The position numbers were made by a program, and so were the translations under genes. The notes under the pieces are model-generated. The model worked only from the letters and a program-made list of their open reading frames with translations, did not search any database and had not been told where the DNA came from. DNA of 64,000 nucleotides, taken from assembly GCA_947463725.1 (NCBI GenBank), contig CANHRM010000001.1, positions 48,906 through 112,905 on the forward strand, given 5' to 3'. Source of the DNA: Actinomycetota bacterium (GTDB lineage: Bacteria; Actinomycetota; Actinomycetes; Nanopelagicales; Nanopelagicaceae). Position 1 is the stretch's first letter; each line of letters opens with the position of its first letter. This document shows positions 51,247-58,718 of this stretch, in pieces.

Positions 51247-52587
51247 ATTATTGATAACTTTTTTGATGTCCACAATTACTTGAGCCCAAGATTTAGCCGC
51301 AGTCATTTTCTTTGCAGCTACACGTCCTAGACCGGCACCAATTGCTTGATCAATTGCGCGCTGTAGTTTGCCTTCAAAGATTGGCTTAACTTTTGAAACG
51401 CCCTCAGAGTAAATCTTTCCAACTGGAGCGTTGTTAAAGAATGGATCTTTGTAGTCAAGCAAAGCTGCATCTTTGTACAAAACAGAAGCCGCTGGGAAAA
51501 GACCATAAATCTTAAATACCTTTAGCTGTTGTTCTGGGGCCAGATACCAGGTGATGAAGTCGTAAGCTTCTTGTGAATGCTGCGCGTATGAAGGAACAGT
51601 TAGTTGAGTTCCGCCTTGGTTTCCACCGCCGCCAGGAAGGTCAGCAATATCCCACTTACCGGTAGTATCTGGAGCTTGTTGCTTGATGTAATCCATCATC
51701 CAGGCTGGCGCCAAAATAGTTGCGAAGGTTCCCTTGTTCATGCCGATATTCCAGTCAGATGTGTACTGACCAATACGAGTTCCGATACCAGCTTCGGTTG
51801 CCTTAATCGTTGTATCCCAAGCTAACTTCACTTGTGGATTTGTGTCATAAACCAATTTTCCAGAATCAGTACCATCATTCTTGTAATACTTTTCTGTACC
51901 TTGATTCATGATTGCGGCATAAAGTGTTCCGGCGTTATCAATAAATCCTTTGCCAGCTTTTTTATCGGCAGCACTTAGCTTCGAATTATATTTAACACCA
52001 GTTGAAATGAACTTCTCCCAAGTCGGCCACAATTTTCCAACGGCGCCACGTTCGGTAGGAAGTCCAGCTTTCTTAAACAAATCAACTCGGTAGGCAACTT
52101 CAAGTCCGCCAACATCAGTTGGGAATCCAATTACGCTGTCGTCATAACCAACGCCTTGTTCCCATCGCCATGGCAAATAATTCTTCTTAAAGTCCAGCGC
52201 TGTTTTGCCAGCTGGAACGCCTGCTACGACGTTGGCTTCAGAAGTTTTCATCTTGCGTAAATCAGTGAAGCACTTTGGATAAGAGCGCCAGTATCCGGAG
52301 TACTGAACTTCTACAGCCACGATATCTGGGCCGGTTTTTGAAGTACATGCGGTAACCATGTTTGTACCATTTAGCGGATCTAAATCTGACTTCTTAATTT
52401 GCAAAGTAATTTCTGGGTGCAAGTTCTTGTATTCCTGCACTAGCTGGCGCTGGATAACGTCGCCGAAGGTCCAGATCGTGATTGTTACTGGATCTGCTGC
52501 GCGAGCTGGGGTACCCAGTACGCCAGCTGCCAAAATAGCTGCGGTCGAAACAGCAATTGAGCCTTTAAATAAGGTCTTCTTACGCAT
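51244..52587 (-). CDS. sugar ABC transporter substrate-binding protein, family 1
   Basis: Extracellular solute-binding protein family 1, about 447 aa. Signal peptide 1-30 (RKKTLFKG..., cleavage near ARA-AD), then VTITIWTFGDVIQRQLVQEYKNLHPEITLQI, typical of oligosaccharide binders. The ATG at 52587 has AAGGAG upstream; the frame stays open to 52674, but that would run into the operator region. First gene of the importer operon (binding protein, two permeases, secreted repeat protein) under the LacI operator at 52677. Confidence 0.93.
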   Translation of the reverse strand: MRKKTLFKGSIAVSTAAILAAGVLGTPARAADPVTITIWTFGDVIQRQLVQEYKNLHPEITLQIKKSDLDPLNGTNMVTACTSKTGPDIVAVEVQYSGYWRSYPKCFTDLRKMKTSEANVVAGVPAGKTALDFKKNYLPWRWEQGVGYDDSVIGFPTDVGGLEVAYRVDLFKKAGLPTERGAVGKLWPTWEKFISTGVKYNSKLSAADKKAGKGFIDNAGTLYAAIMNQGTEKYYKNDGTDSGKLVYDTNPQVKLAWDTTIKATEAGIGTRIGQYTSDWNIGMNKGTFATILAPAWMMDYIKQQAPDTTGKWDIADLPGGGGNQGGTQLTVPSYAQHSQEAYDFITWYLAPEQQLKVFKIYGLFPAASVLYKDAALLDYKDPFFNNAPVGKIYSEGVSKVKPIFEGKLQRAIDQAIGAGLGRVAAKKMTAAKSWAQVIVDIKKVINN

Positions 52588-52676
52588 AACTAACTCCTTG
52601 AGATTTAACAGCGCCAATAAAGTTATCGTTTCGTAGTACCAATTTGCCTGACCTCGAGGTAGGCTCTTGCGCACTA

Positions 52677-52690
52677 TGAAAGCGGTTTCA
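52677..52690. promoter_or_regulatory. LacI-family operator TGAAAGCGGTTTCA (second copy)
   Basis: Identical 14-mer to the site at 45579. It lies 90 nt upstream of the binding-protein ATG and 9 nt past the -10 box of the minus-strand promoter, so it should cover the transcription start. It is also 108 nt upstream of the divergent secreted GH16 gene. Confidence 0.85.
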
Positions 52691-52698
52691 CACTACTG

Positions 52699-52728
52699 TA
52701 TCTAAGTGTGTAATCGCCAGGAGCGCAA
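52699..52728 (-). promoter_or_regulatory. putative promoter of the sugar importer operon
   Basis: On the minus strand TTGCGC (52723-52728) and TAGATA (52699-52704) with an 18-nt spacer. The predicted start near 52690 falls inside the LacI operator, the classical repressor arrangement. Confidence 0.5.
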
Positions 52729-52798
52729 CACCTTTTACGTGCCGTTGTAGTTTGTTATCAAAGCGTGACCGAGTAGGAATGAAAGAGGAAAGAGCAGC

Positions 52799-53722
52799 AT
52801 GCACCAGACCGGGAAATCCCGATTGCGGGTATCAGCCCTAGTGGCAGCCTCAGTTTTGGCTACCTCAATTATTGCTATTGCACCCGCGACTATCTCTCAG
52901 GCAGCTCCCCCAAAAGTTTTGAAACTACTTTGGGCCGATGAATTCAATGGCAAGAAAGGTGCATTGCCTTCTTCAAAGAATTGGGAATACGACATCGGAA
53001 ATGGTTACGGGTGGGGCAATGCCGAGCTTGAGTACTACACCAACAAGGCTGCCAACATATCAACCGATGGAAAAGGCAAATTGGTAATTGCTGCAAATCG
53101 AATTTCTGATGCTCAAGGAAATGCCATCATAAGTACTGCTGCTGTAACTCAAATTCTAAGTTCCTGCTGGGAATGTCAATTTACAAGCGCCAAGATTAAG
53201 ACGACAAACAAACTTGGTTTTCAATATGGCCGCCTAGAGGCTCGCATGAAAGTTGCCCCAGGTGAAGGTACTTGGCCAGCATTTTGGCTCTTAGGTGCTG
53301 ATTTACTAGACGGAAATCCATGGCCAGAATGCGGCGAAATAGATATTGTCGAAACTCGTGGCGTTGAACCTGGTCTGACATCAGCTGCATTGCATGGCCC
53401 TGGTTACGGAAAAGGGCCAGGTGTTGGCGGTACTTATCAGAGCCCGACTCCGCTGAGTGATGCATACCATGTCTATGCAATTGACTGGAAGAAAAATCAA
53501 ATTGATTTCTATATCGATGATCACTTGATAACTAGTGAAACATCAACGTCAGTTAAACCTGGCAGATGGGTGTTTAATCAAGAATTTTTCTTAATTCTAA
53601 ATTTGGCTATGGGCGGCGAATTTGCCGGTCCAATTGATCCAGCTTTAAATAAGACTGAACTGCTGGTGGATTACATTCGTTATTACTCAGTCAATGGCGT
53701 CGGAAAACTAACTAAGCACTAA
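52799..53722 (+). CDS. secreted GH16 endo-beta-glucanase
   Basis: 307-aa exported enzyme. Signal peptide 1-36 (SRLRVSALVAASVLATSIIAIAPATISQAA), GH16 domain about 42-305. Catalytic E180-I-D-I-V-E185 in CGEIDIVET, preceded by FQYGRLEARMKVAPGEGTWPAFWLLG. A C-W-E-C pair (about 123-126) may form a disulfide. It is a laminarinase-type endo-1,3-beta-glucanase by motif. Divergent from the importer operon, sharing the operator region; AGAGGAAAGAG precedes the ATG. Probably co-transcribed with the secreted module protein 51 nt downstream. Confidence 0.93.
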   Translation: MHQTGKSRLRVSALVAASVLATSIIAIAPATISQAAPPKVLKLLWADEFNGKKGALPSSKNWEYDIGNGYGWGNAELEYYTNKAANISTDGKGKLVIAANRISDAQGNAIISTAAVTQILSSCWECQFTSAKIKTTNKLGFQYGRLEARMKVAPGEGTWPAFWLLGADLLDGNPWPECGEIDIVETRGVEPGLTSAALHGPGYGKGPGVGGTYQSPTPLSDAYHVYAIDWKKNQIDFYIDDHLITSETSTSVKPGRWVFNQEFFLILNLAMGGEFAGPIDPALNKTELLVDYIRYYSVNGVGKLTKH

Positions 53723-53725
53723 AGC

Positions 53726-53748
53726 CTCGAAAACACTCGTTTTCAAGG
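53726..53748. repeat. intergenic hairpin between GH16 and secreted module-protein genes
   Basis: CCT-c-GAAAAC-ACTC-GTTTTC-a-AGG forms a 6-bp stem extended by 3 bp past one mismatch. There is no T-run after it, so it is a processing or attenuation structure at most. Confidence 0.45.
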
Positions 53749-53773
53749 TAATCGTCTCGCAAAAGGAGAAGAA

Positions 53774-54733
53774 ATGAATAACCGCACACTTAAGACAGGG
53801 CGAGCTTTGGTTTCACTTGCCCTAGTTATTGCTGCCTCAGTAGCGGCGATACCTGCAAGTTCTGCTGCTGGGCTACCTTCGGCTCGCTTAGTAGCCCCAT
53901 TATTCGATTCGAAAAATAGCGTTGATGCTACTGGCGATATTGCACAGTATTACTCAGCTGGTACAAAGGCTTTTTACGCGTACATCGGACATGGAACAAA
54001 AATTTCACTTACCTACTTAGTGACTACTGATGGCACTAAGCCAGCAGCAAATCAAGAATTGCGACTACAGGTTAATGCCCCATACAGTGGTTCAAAAGCA
54101 AACTGGTTAACTGAAGATGGAAAACCAGTTACAGCACAAGTAGATGCTAATTTCGGTCTCGAATTAGTTGGAAAAACAGATGCAATGGGCAAAGTTACCT
54201 TCGTCTTAACTAATACAGATACAACTGGATTAGAAGAAGTGCCTACATCGCCAACCCAAGATCGCGGCGCAATTAAACCTGCTCGCCTTTATGGAACCAT
54301 GAAGCCAGTTATTCCTGGTAAGGGCGACAAGGAAGCAGATACTGATCTAATAACACTAGATATTACAAAATCTGCAGCTAGCGTTTTGCCAGCCGTTGCA
54401 ACACCTACACCAAGTGCAACAGCAACTCCGACACCTAGTGCTACAGCGACACCAAGTGCAACAGCAACTCCTGAAGTTACTTCTGTTGCTCCAGTAGCTC
54501 AGACAATTTCAGCTGTTGCGACATCACTTAAGGTAGGCAAGTCGTTAACACTTCCCGCTAAGAGTGCAAGAGGATTAGCAATCAAGTGGGTATCAACAAC
54601 CAAGACAGTTTGTACTGTATCTGGAAATAAGTTAACTGCTAAGAAAGCTGGCTCATGCTCAGTGACTGGCACAAATGCTGGAGATGCAATGAACGCAGCT
54701 CTATCAGTAACAAAGAAAATCGCAGTCAAGTAA
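53774..54733 (+). CDS. secreted protein with one copy of the locus-specific module, TP-rich linker and Ig-like tail
   Basis: 319-aa exported protein. Signal peptide 1-31; module about 36-200 homologous to the two modules of the protein at 47870 (ARLVAPLFD, LRLQVNAPYSGSKAN, TDAMGKVTFVLTNTDTTG); a low-complexity TP/SAT linker (about 210-236); and a Big_2-like tail (about 240-319: LKVGKSLTLPAKSARGLAIKWVSTTKTVC...SCSVTGTNAG). There is no transmembrane or LPxTG anchor. Located in the GH16 operon, it may bind glucan or hold enzymes near the cell; this is inference. AAAGGAGAAG precedes the ATG. Confidence 0.78.
   Translation: MNNRTLKTGRALVSLALVIAASVAAIPASSAAGLPSARLVAPLFDSKNSVDATGDIAQYYSAGTKAFYAYIGHGTKISLTYLVTTDGTKPAANQELRLQVNAPYSGSKANWLTEDGKPVTAQVDANFGLELVGKTDAMGKVTFVLTNTDTTGLEEVPTSPTQDRGAIKPARLYGTMKPVIPGKGDKEADTDLITLDITKSAASVLPAVATPTPSATATPTPSATATPSATATPEVTSVAPVAQTISAVATSLKVGKSLTLPAKSARGLAIKWVSTTKTVCTVSGNKLTAKKAGSCSVTGTNAGDAMNAALSVTKKIAVK
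54402..54472 (+). repeat. coding repeat of a Thr/Pro/Ser/Ala linker
   Basis: About three units of ACACCAAGTGCAACAGCAACT-like sequence encode PTPSATAT repeats inside the secreted protein at 53774. It is typical of flexible linkers in actinobacterial exported enzymes and may vary in copy number between strains. Confidence 0.7.
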
Positions 54734-54742
54734 TTAAATAAA

Positions 54743-54790
54743 AACTGCCCGCCTTGACTCAATTAAGAGTTAAGGCGGGCAGTTCTTTTT
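54743..54790 (+). terminator. strong intrinsic terminator after the GH16 operon
   Basis: AACTGCCCGCCTT and AAGGCGGGCAGTT (54743-54755 / 54772-54784) pair perfectly, the inner ACTC/GAGT extends the stem, and TCTTTTT follows. It ends the plus-strand operon directly in front of the minus-strand tRNA-Glu gene; the A-run on the left may let it act for the tRNA transcript too. Confidence 0.93.
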
Positions 54791-54791
54791 G

Positions 54792-54864
54792 TAGCCCCGA
54801 AGGGATTCGAACCCTCGTAGCTGGCTTGAGAAGCCAGAGTCCTAGGCCGCTAGACGACGGGGCC
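54792..54864 (-). tRNA. tRNA-Glu (anticodon CTC)
   Basis: 73 nt on the minus strand. Acceptor GGCCCCG pairs with CGGGGCU (first pair G-U); D-arm GTCTAGCGGCCTAGGAC; anticodon stem CTGGC/GCCAG with loop TTCTCAA, so the anticodon is CUC; T-arm GAGGG-TTCGAAT-CCCTT. A73 discriminator; CCA is not encoded. It is in tandem with tRNA-Gln 101 nt upstream. Confidence 0.93.
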
Positions 54865-54882
54865 CTAGTGCTAACTTTTTCA

Positions 54883-54909
54883 AAGTTGATCGCCTTCGGC
54901 TTTCAACTT
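54883..54909. repeat. stem-loop in the spacer between the two tRNA genes
   Basis: AAGTTGA (54883-54889) and TCAACTT (54903-54909) pair around an inner GCC-TTC-GGC mini-stem. It may be a processing signal in the tRNA-Gln/tRNA-Glu precursor. No T-run; otherwise nothing is seen in the 54865-54965 spacer. Confidence 0.4.
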
Positions 54910-54965
54910 CTAATCTTCAAAAACGATCACCTGGGGTTTTCGTCTTCTTCGTGCTTAGTCTTGCG

Positions 54966-55037
54966 CTGGGGTACCAGGACTCGAACCTAGACTTACTGAA
55001 CCAGAATCAGCAGGGCTGCCAATTACCCCATACCCCA
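54966..55037 (-). tRNA. tRNA-Gln (anticodon CTG)
   Basis: 72 nt on the minus strand. Acceptor TGGGGTA pairs with TACCCCA; anticodon stem GCTGA/TCAGT (outer G-U) with loop TTCTGGT, so the anticodon is CUG; T-arm TCTAG-GTTCGAG-type with the usual TTCGA core; discriminator G73. CCA is not encoded. Gln and Glu tRNAs beside gltX, separated here by the prp operon, are a common actinobacterial neighbourhood. Confidence 0.93.
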
Positions 55038-55134
55038 TTAAGGCTTTCGCCCAAATGCGCTGACCGGCATGGTCAACGAGGGCTAAGAATACCTTAGGAA
55101 TTACCGCGTATCTAACGCGAGATTTCCCCTATTT

Positions 55135-56589
55135 TTAAGGCTTTGCGAGCAGATCAGTGAAATCAGTGACCGACATTTGCTCGAGCTTTGCGCGATCTAA
55201 TGTGGCATCGAGAATCTGCTTCTGTTGATCTGCTGAATAAATGCGCGCCAAGTTAGTGCGGAATTTTTCAATCAGAAGCGGAATACCTTCGGTGCGACGA
55301 AGTGCGTGACCAATTGGATATTCAACTGCAATTTCTGCGAGCTTGCTACCATCATTAAATTCGATGGTTAGCGCATTAGCAATCGAACGCTTTGCTGGAT
55401 CATGATAATCAGCAGTGTAAGAAGTATCTTCGACGCACACAATCTTCTCGCGCAAAGCATCAATACGTGGATCTGCAGCAATATCTTCCTCGTAATCGCG
55501 CGCAGTTAGACGACCAAAGATCAGCGGAACTGCAACCATGTATTGAATACAGTGATCGCGATCTGCTGGATTATTCAGCGGACCTTTCTTATCAATAATT
55601 CGAATACAAGCTTCGTGTGTGCGAATTGTTACTGACTTAATATCATCTGAAGTTTTTCCAGATGCAACCATTTGTCCTTGCAGAGTCATAGCTGCTTCAA
55701 CTGCAGTCTGGCTATGGAATTCCGCTGGAAAAGAAATCTTAAAGAGCACGTTCTCCATCACATAAGTTCCGTAAGGACGCTGGAACTTGAAGTGGTTGCC
55801 TTTAAATAGTGAGTCGTAGAAACCCCAAACTTTTGCGGTCAGCACTGTTGGATAACCCATCTCGCCAGTTTTGGCGATTAACGCTAACCGAACTGCGCGT
55901 GATGTGGCATCTCCGGCAGCCCATGATTTACGTGAACCAGCATTTGGGAAATGGCGGTATGTGCGAAGTGCTTGACCATCAACCCAGGCAAGTGAAACTG
56001 CATTTAGAGTTTGTTCACGCGTTAAACCAAGCATCTGCGAAACCACTGCCGTTGATGCAACTTTTACAAGAACTACGTGATCTAGGCCCACCTTATTAAA
56101 TGAGTTTTCAAGCGCAATACAACCTTGAATTTCATGAGCTTTGATCATTGCAGTCAAAATGTCTTTCACAACTAGTTTTTTACCAGTTGAATATTCTGGG
56201 TTACGGGAAATCCAGTCGGCAGTAGCCAAAATCGCACCTAAGTTATCTGATGGATGACCCCATTCAGCAGCTAGCCACGTGTCATTGAAATCTAGCCAGC
56301 GAATCATGGCGCCAATATTGAAGGCACCTTGTACTGGATCTAACTTGTAGGCAGTACCCGGCACGCGCACACCAGTTTCAATTTCGCCTTGCGCCACAAG
56401 CGGGCCAAGTAATTTGCGGCAAGCTTCATATTCGAGCGCTTCAAGGCCGCAACCGATGGTGTCGAGCAAGCAGTTGTAAGCAGTTTCGTAAGCAACATCT
56501 GAGGTAACTTGAAAATTAAGAGCGTAATCAACGATATCGACGATCTCTTTGTCGAATTCTTGGACTGGTCGCGCGATATGTGATGACAC
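55135..56589 (-). CDS. prpD: 2-methylcitrate dehydratase (MmgE/PrpD family)
   Basis: 484-aa PrpD. It dehydrates 2-methylcitrate in the methylcitrate cycle that turns propionyl-CoA into pyruvate and succinate. Family blocks: MIRWLDFNDTWLAAEWGHPSDNLGAILATADW (about 85-116), KVGLDHVVLVKVASTAVVSQMLGL, HFPNAGSRKSWAAGDATSRAV and KISFPAEFHSQTAVEAA. Start is GTG with AAGGA 6 nt upstream. Last gene of prpB-prpC-prpD on the minus strand, following prpC by 38 nt. Confidence 0.93.
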   Translation of the reverse strand: MSSHIARPVQEFDKEIVDIVDYALNFQVTSDVAYETAYNCLLDTIGCGLEALEYEACRKLLGPLVAQGEIETGVRVPGTAYKLDPVQGAFNIGAMIRWLDFNDTWLAAEWGHPSDNLGAILATADWISRNPEYSTGKKLVVKDILTAMIKAHEIQGCIALENSFNKVGLDHVVLVKVASTAVVSQMLGLTREQTLNAVSLAWVDGQALRTYRHFPNAGSRKSWAAGDATSRAVRLALIAKTGEMGYPTVLTAKVWGFYDSLFKGNHFKFQRPYGTYVMENVLFKISFPAEFHSQTAVEAAMTLQGQMVASGKTSDDIKSVTIRTHEACIRIIDKKGPLNNPADRDHCIQYMVAVPLIFGRLTARDYEEDIAADPRIDALREKIVCVEDTSYTADYHDPAKRSIANALTIEFNDGSKLAEIAVEYPIGHALRRTEGIPLLIEKFRTNLARIYSADQQKQILDATLDRAKLEQMSVTDFTDLLAKP

Positions 56590-56627
56590 GTTATTTCCTT
56601 TTCAGTTAGTTTCTAATCGACGAAAAA

Positions 56628-57767
56628 TTAAGCACGATCATTTAGAGGTACAAAAGCTAGATCTTCGGGGCCAGTGTAATTAGCACTCGGACGAATGATC
56701 TTATTATCAATGCGTTGTTCAATAACGTGAGCTGCCCAGCCGGTAGTACGCGAGATGATAAAAATCGGAGTGAAGAATGAAGTAGGGATATTCATCTTGT
56801 TGTATGAAACTGCTGAGAACCAATCAAGATTAGGGAACATATTCTTGGCATCCCACATCACAGATTCGATGCGTTCAGCGATGTTATAAAGTGTCATATC
56901 ACCTTGAGTCTGCGATAGATCATGAGCCACAGTCTTAATTACTACGTTGCGTGGGTCTGAAATTGTGTAGACCGGGTGTCCGAAACCAATAACAACTTCT
57001 TTATTGGCGACACGGGCACGAATATCAGCTTCGGCTTCCTCAACGGTTGAATAACGGCTTTGAATCTCAAGAGCAACTTCATTCGCGCCACCATGTTTAG
57101 GGCCACGTAGCGCACCAATTGCACCGGTTATAGCCGAGTACATGTCAGAACCAGTTCCTGCAATAACGCGAGCGGCAAATGTTGACGCATTGAATTCATG
57201 TTCTGCATAAAGAATCAATGAGATCCGCATTGACTTTTCCCACTGCGCATTCGGAGCTTGACCATGCAGCAGATGCAAGAAGTGAGCCGCTACTGAATCA
57301 TCGGCTGTTTCAACTTCAATCTTCTTGCCGTTATGACTGAAGTGGTACCAATAGACCAAAATTGATGGCAGGCATGCAATCAAACGATCAGCTAAATCAC
57401 GCGCAGCACCAATTTCATGGGATTGAAGCTCTGGCTCCATCGTGCCAAGAGCCGATATGCCAGTACGCACTACATCCATTGGATGCGCCGATGCTGGAAT
57501 TTGCTCAAGAACACGCTTAAGAGCATCAGGCAATCCGCGAAGTTTCTTTAGCTTTGCTTTGTATGCACTGAGTTCAGAAGTATTAGGTAACTTCTCATGG
57601 ATCAATAAATATGAAACTTCTTCGAATTCACAATTCTTCGCTAAATCTAAGATGTCATAGCCACGGTAGTGCAGATCATTTCCGCTCTTACCTACTGAAC
57701 ATAGTGCGGTGTTGCCTGCGGTAACGCCAGATAGTGCAACTGACTTCTTTGGCTTGAATTCAACCAC
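56628..57767 (-). CDS. prpC: 2-methylcitrate synthase
   Basis: Citrate-synthase-fold enzyme of 379 aa, the short type of PrpC (citrate synthase proper is usually longer). Seen: [66 protein letters not shown] with the active His residues, [15 protein letters not shown] (His and CoA contact), and the C-terminal [20 protein letters not shown] characteristic of PrpC. It condenses propionyl-CoA with oxaloacetate. GTG start with GGAG 9 nt upstream, directly abutting the prpB stop. Confidence 0.94.
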   Translation of the reverse strand: MVEFKPKKSVALSGVTAGNTALCSVGKSGNDLHYRGYDILDLAKNCEFEEVSYLLIHEKLPNTSELSAYKAKLKKLRGLPDALKRVLEQIPASAHPMDVVRTGISALGTMEPELQSHEIGAARDLADRLIACLPSILVYWYHFSHNGKKIEVETADDSVAAHFLHLLHGQAPNAQWEKSMRISLILYAEHEFNASTFAARVIAGTGSDMYSAITGAIGALRGPKHGGANEVALEIQSRYSTVEEAEADIRARVANKEVVIGFGHPVYTISDPRNVVIKTVAHDLSQTQGDMTLYNIAERIESVMWDAKNMFPNLDWFSAVSYNKMNIPTSFFTPIFIISRTTGWAAHVIEQRIDNKIIRPSANYTGPEDLAFVPLNDRA

Positions 57768-58652
57768 TTATTCTTGCTCCTTTAGAAACTTATCAAGGGC
57801 TTGTTCATAACGGTGATAATCAATGCGGTCGTAGAGTTCTTCGCGAGTCTGCATTGTGTCGATTACATTGGCTTGAGTGCCTTCGGTGCGAATCGCGTTA
57901 TAAACATTCTCAGCGGCTTTATTCATGGCACGGAATGCTGAGAGTGGATAAAGAATCATCGATACATCTGCGCTAGCTAATTCGTCACGAGTAAATAGTG
58001 GCGTCATACCAAACTCAGTGATGTTCGCCAAGATAGGAACATTTACCGCAGCTCTGAACTTCTTGAAATCTTCAAGGGTTCGAATTGCTTCCGGGAAAAT
58101 GTAATCCGCACCCGCCGCAATGTAGGCAAGCGAACGATCAATTGCTGATTCAATACCTTCAACCGCAATTGCATCGGTGCGAGCCATAATTACAAAACTG
58201 TCATCACCACGTGCATCAACAGCTGCTTTGATGCGATCAACCATTTCGCCTTTTGTAACAACTTCCTTATTTGGTCGATGTCCACATCGTTTGACAGCAA
58301 CTTGATCTTCCATATGCATTGCAGCTGCGCCAGCTTTAATTAGAGACTTAACAGTGCGACCGATATTAAAAGCAGATGCTCCAAACCCAGTATCAGCATC
58401 AACTAGTAGTGGTAGATCGCAAACATCTGTAATACGACGGACATCGACAAGTACATCGTCAAGATTGCTAATTCCTAAATCAGGTACACCTAATGAACCA
58501 GCTGCTACCCCACCACCAGATAGGTAAATAGCGTTATATCCAGCACGTTTGGCAAGCAGAGCGTGATTAGCGTTGATCGTGCCCACAATTTGAAGCGGCT
58601 TTTCTTGGGCCAATGCTTTTCTGAACTTTTCACCTGCAGAAATCTGCGTCAT
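57768..58652 (-). CDS. prpB: methylisocitrate lyase
   Basis: 294-aa isocitrate-lyase-superfamily TIM barrel. Mg-binding DADTGFG (85-91) and the PrpB-specific KRCGHRPNK loop (121-129) with the catalytic Cys are present. It cleaves 2-methylisocitrate to pyruvate and succinate. The ATG follows a TATAGT -10 box by exactly 6 nt and has no ribosome site, so the operon mRNA is likely leaderless. The 17-bp palindrome lies just upstream of the -35 box. Confidence 0.95.
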   Translation of the reverse strand: MTQISAGEKFRKALAQEKPLQIVGTINANHALLAKRAGYNAIYLSGGGVAAGSLGVPDLGISNLDDVLVDVRRITDVCDLPLLVDADTGFGASAFNIGRTVKSLIKAGAAAMHMEDQVAVKRCGHRPNKEVVTKGEMVDRIKAAVDARGDDSFVIMARTDAIAVEGIESAIDRSLAYIAAGADYIFPEAIRTLEDFKKFRAAVNVPILANITEFGMTPLFTRDELASADVSMILYPLSAFRAMNKAAENVYNAIRTEGTQANVIDTMQTREELYDRIDYHRYEQALDKFLKEQE

Positions 58653-58658
58653 GTTGTA

Positions 58659-58687
58659 ACTATAACACTCGGGTTTTTTCAGCCCAA
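58659..58687 (-). promoter_or_regulatory. prpBCD promoter (leaderless type)
   Basis: On the minus strand TTGGGC (58682-58687), 17-nt spacer, TATAGT (58659-58664), then 6 nt to the prpB ATG. Good spacing and a good -10 box; transcription should begin at or next to the start codon. Confidence 0.65.
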
Positions 58688-58691
58688 ACGG

Positions 58692-58708
58692 GTTCCAGTT
58701 AGTGAAAC
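58692..58708 (-). promoter_or_regulatory. 17-bp palindromic operator at the prpB promoter
   Basis: On the minus strand GTTTCACTAACTGGAAC, which differs from the 3862 and 35584 sites at two positions each. It sits 4 nt upstream of the -35 box, centred near -48, the placement of an activator-type site. It falls in the 66-nt gap between gltX and prpB. Confidence 0.68.
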
Positions 58709-58718
58709 TGCTTAAAGG

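Noticed and set aside
53726-53748. LacI operator or terminator between GH16 and the secreted module protein
   Set aside because: The centre lacks the CG core of the LacI operator and no T-run follows; kept as a plain hairpin.
54402-54472. CRISPR-like short repeats
   Set aside because: They are in-frame codons for a TP-rich linker, without spacers or cas genes.
55038-55134. Integration site or mobile element next to the tRNA genes
   Set aside because: No integrase, no duplicated tRNA end and no flanking direct repeat seen.
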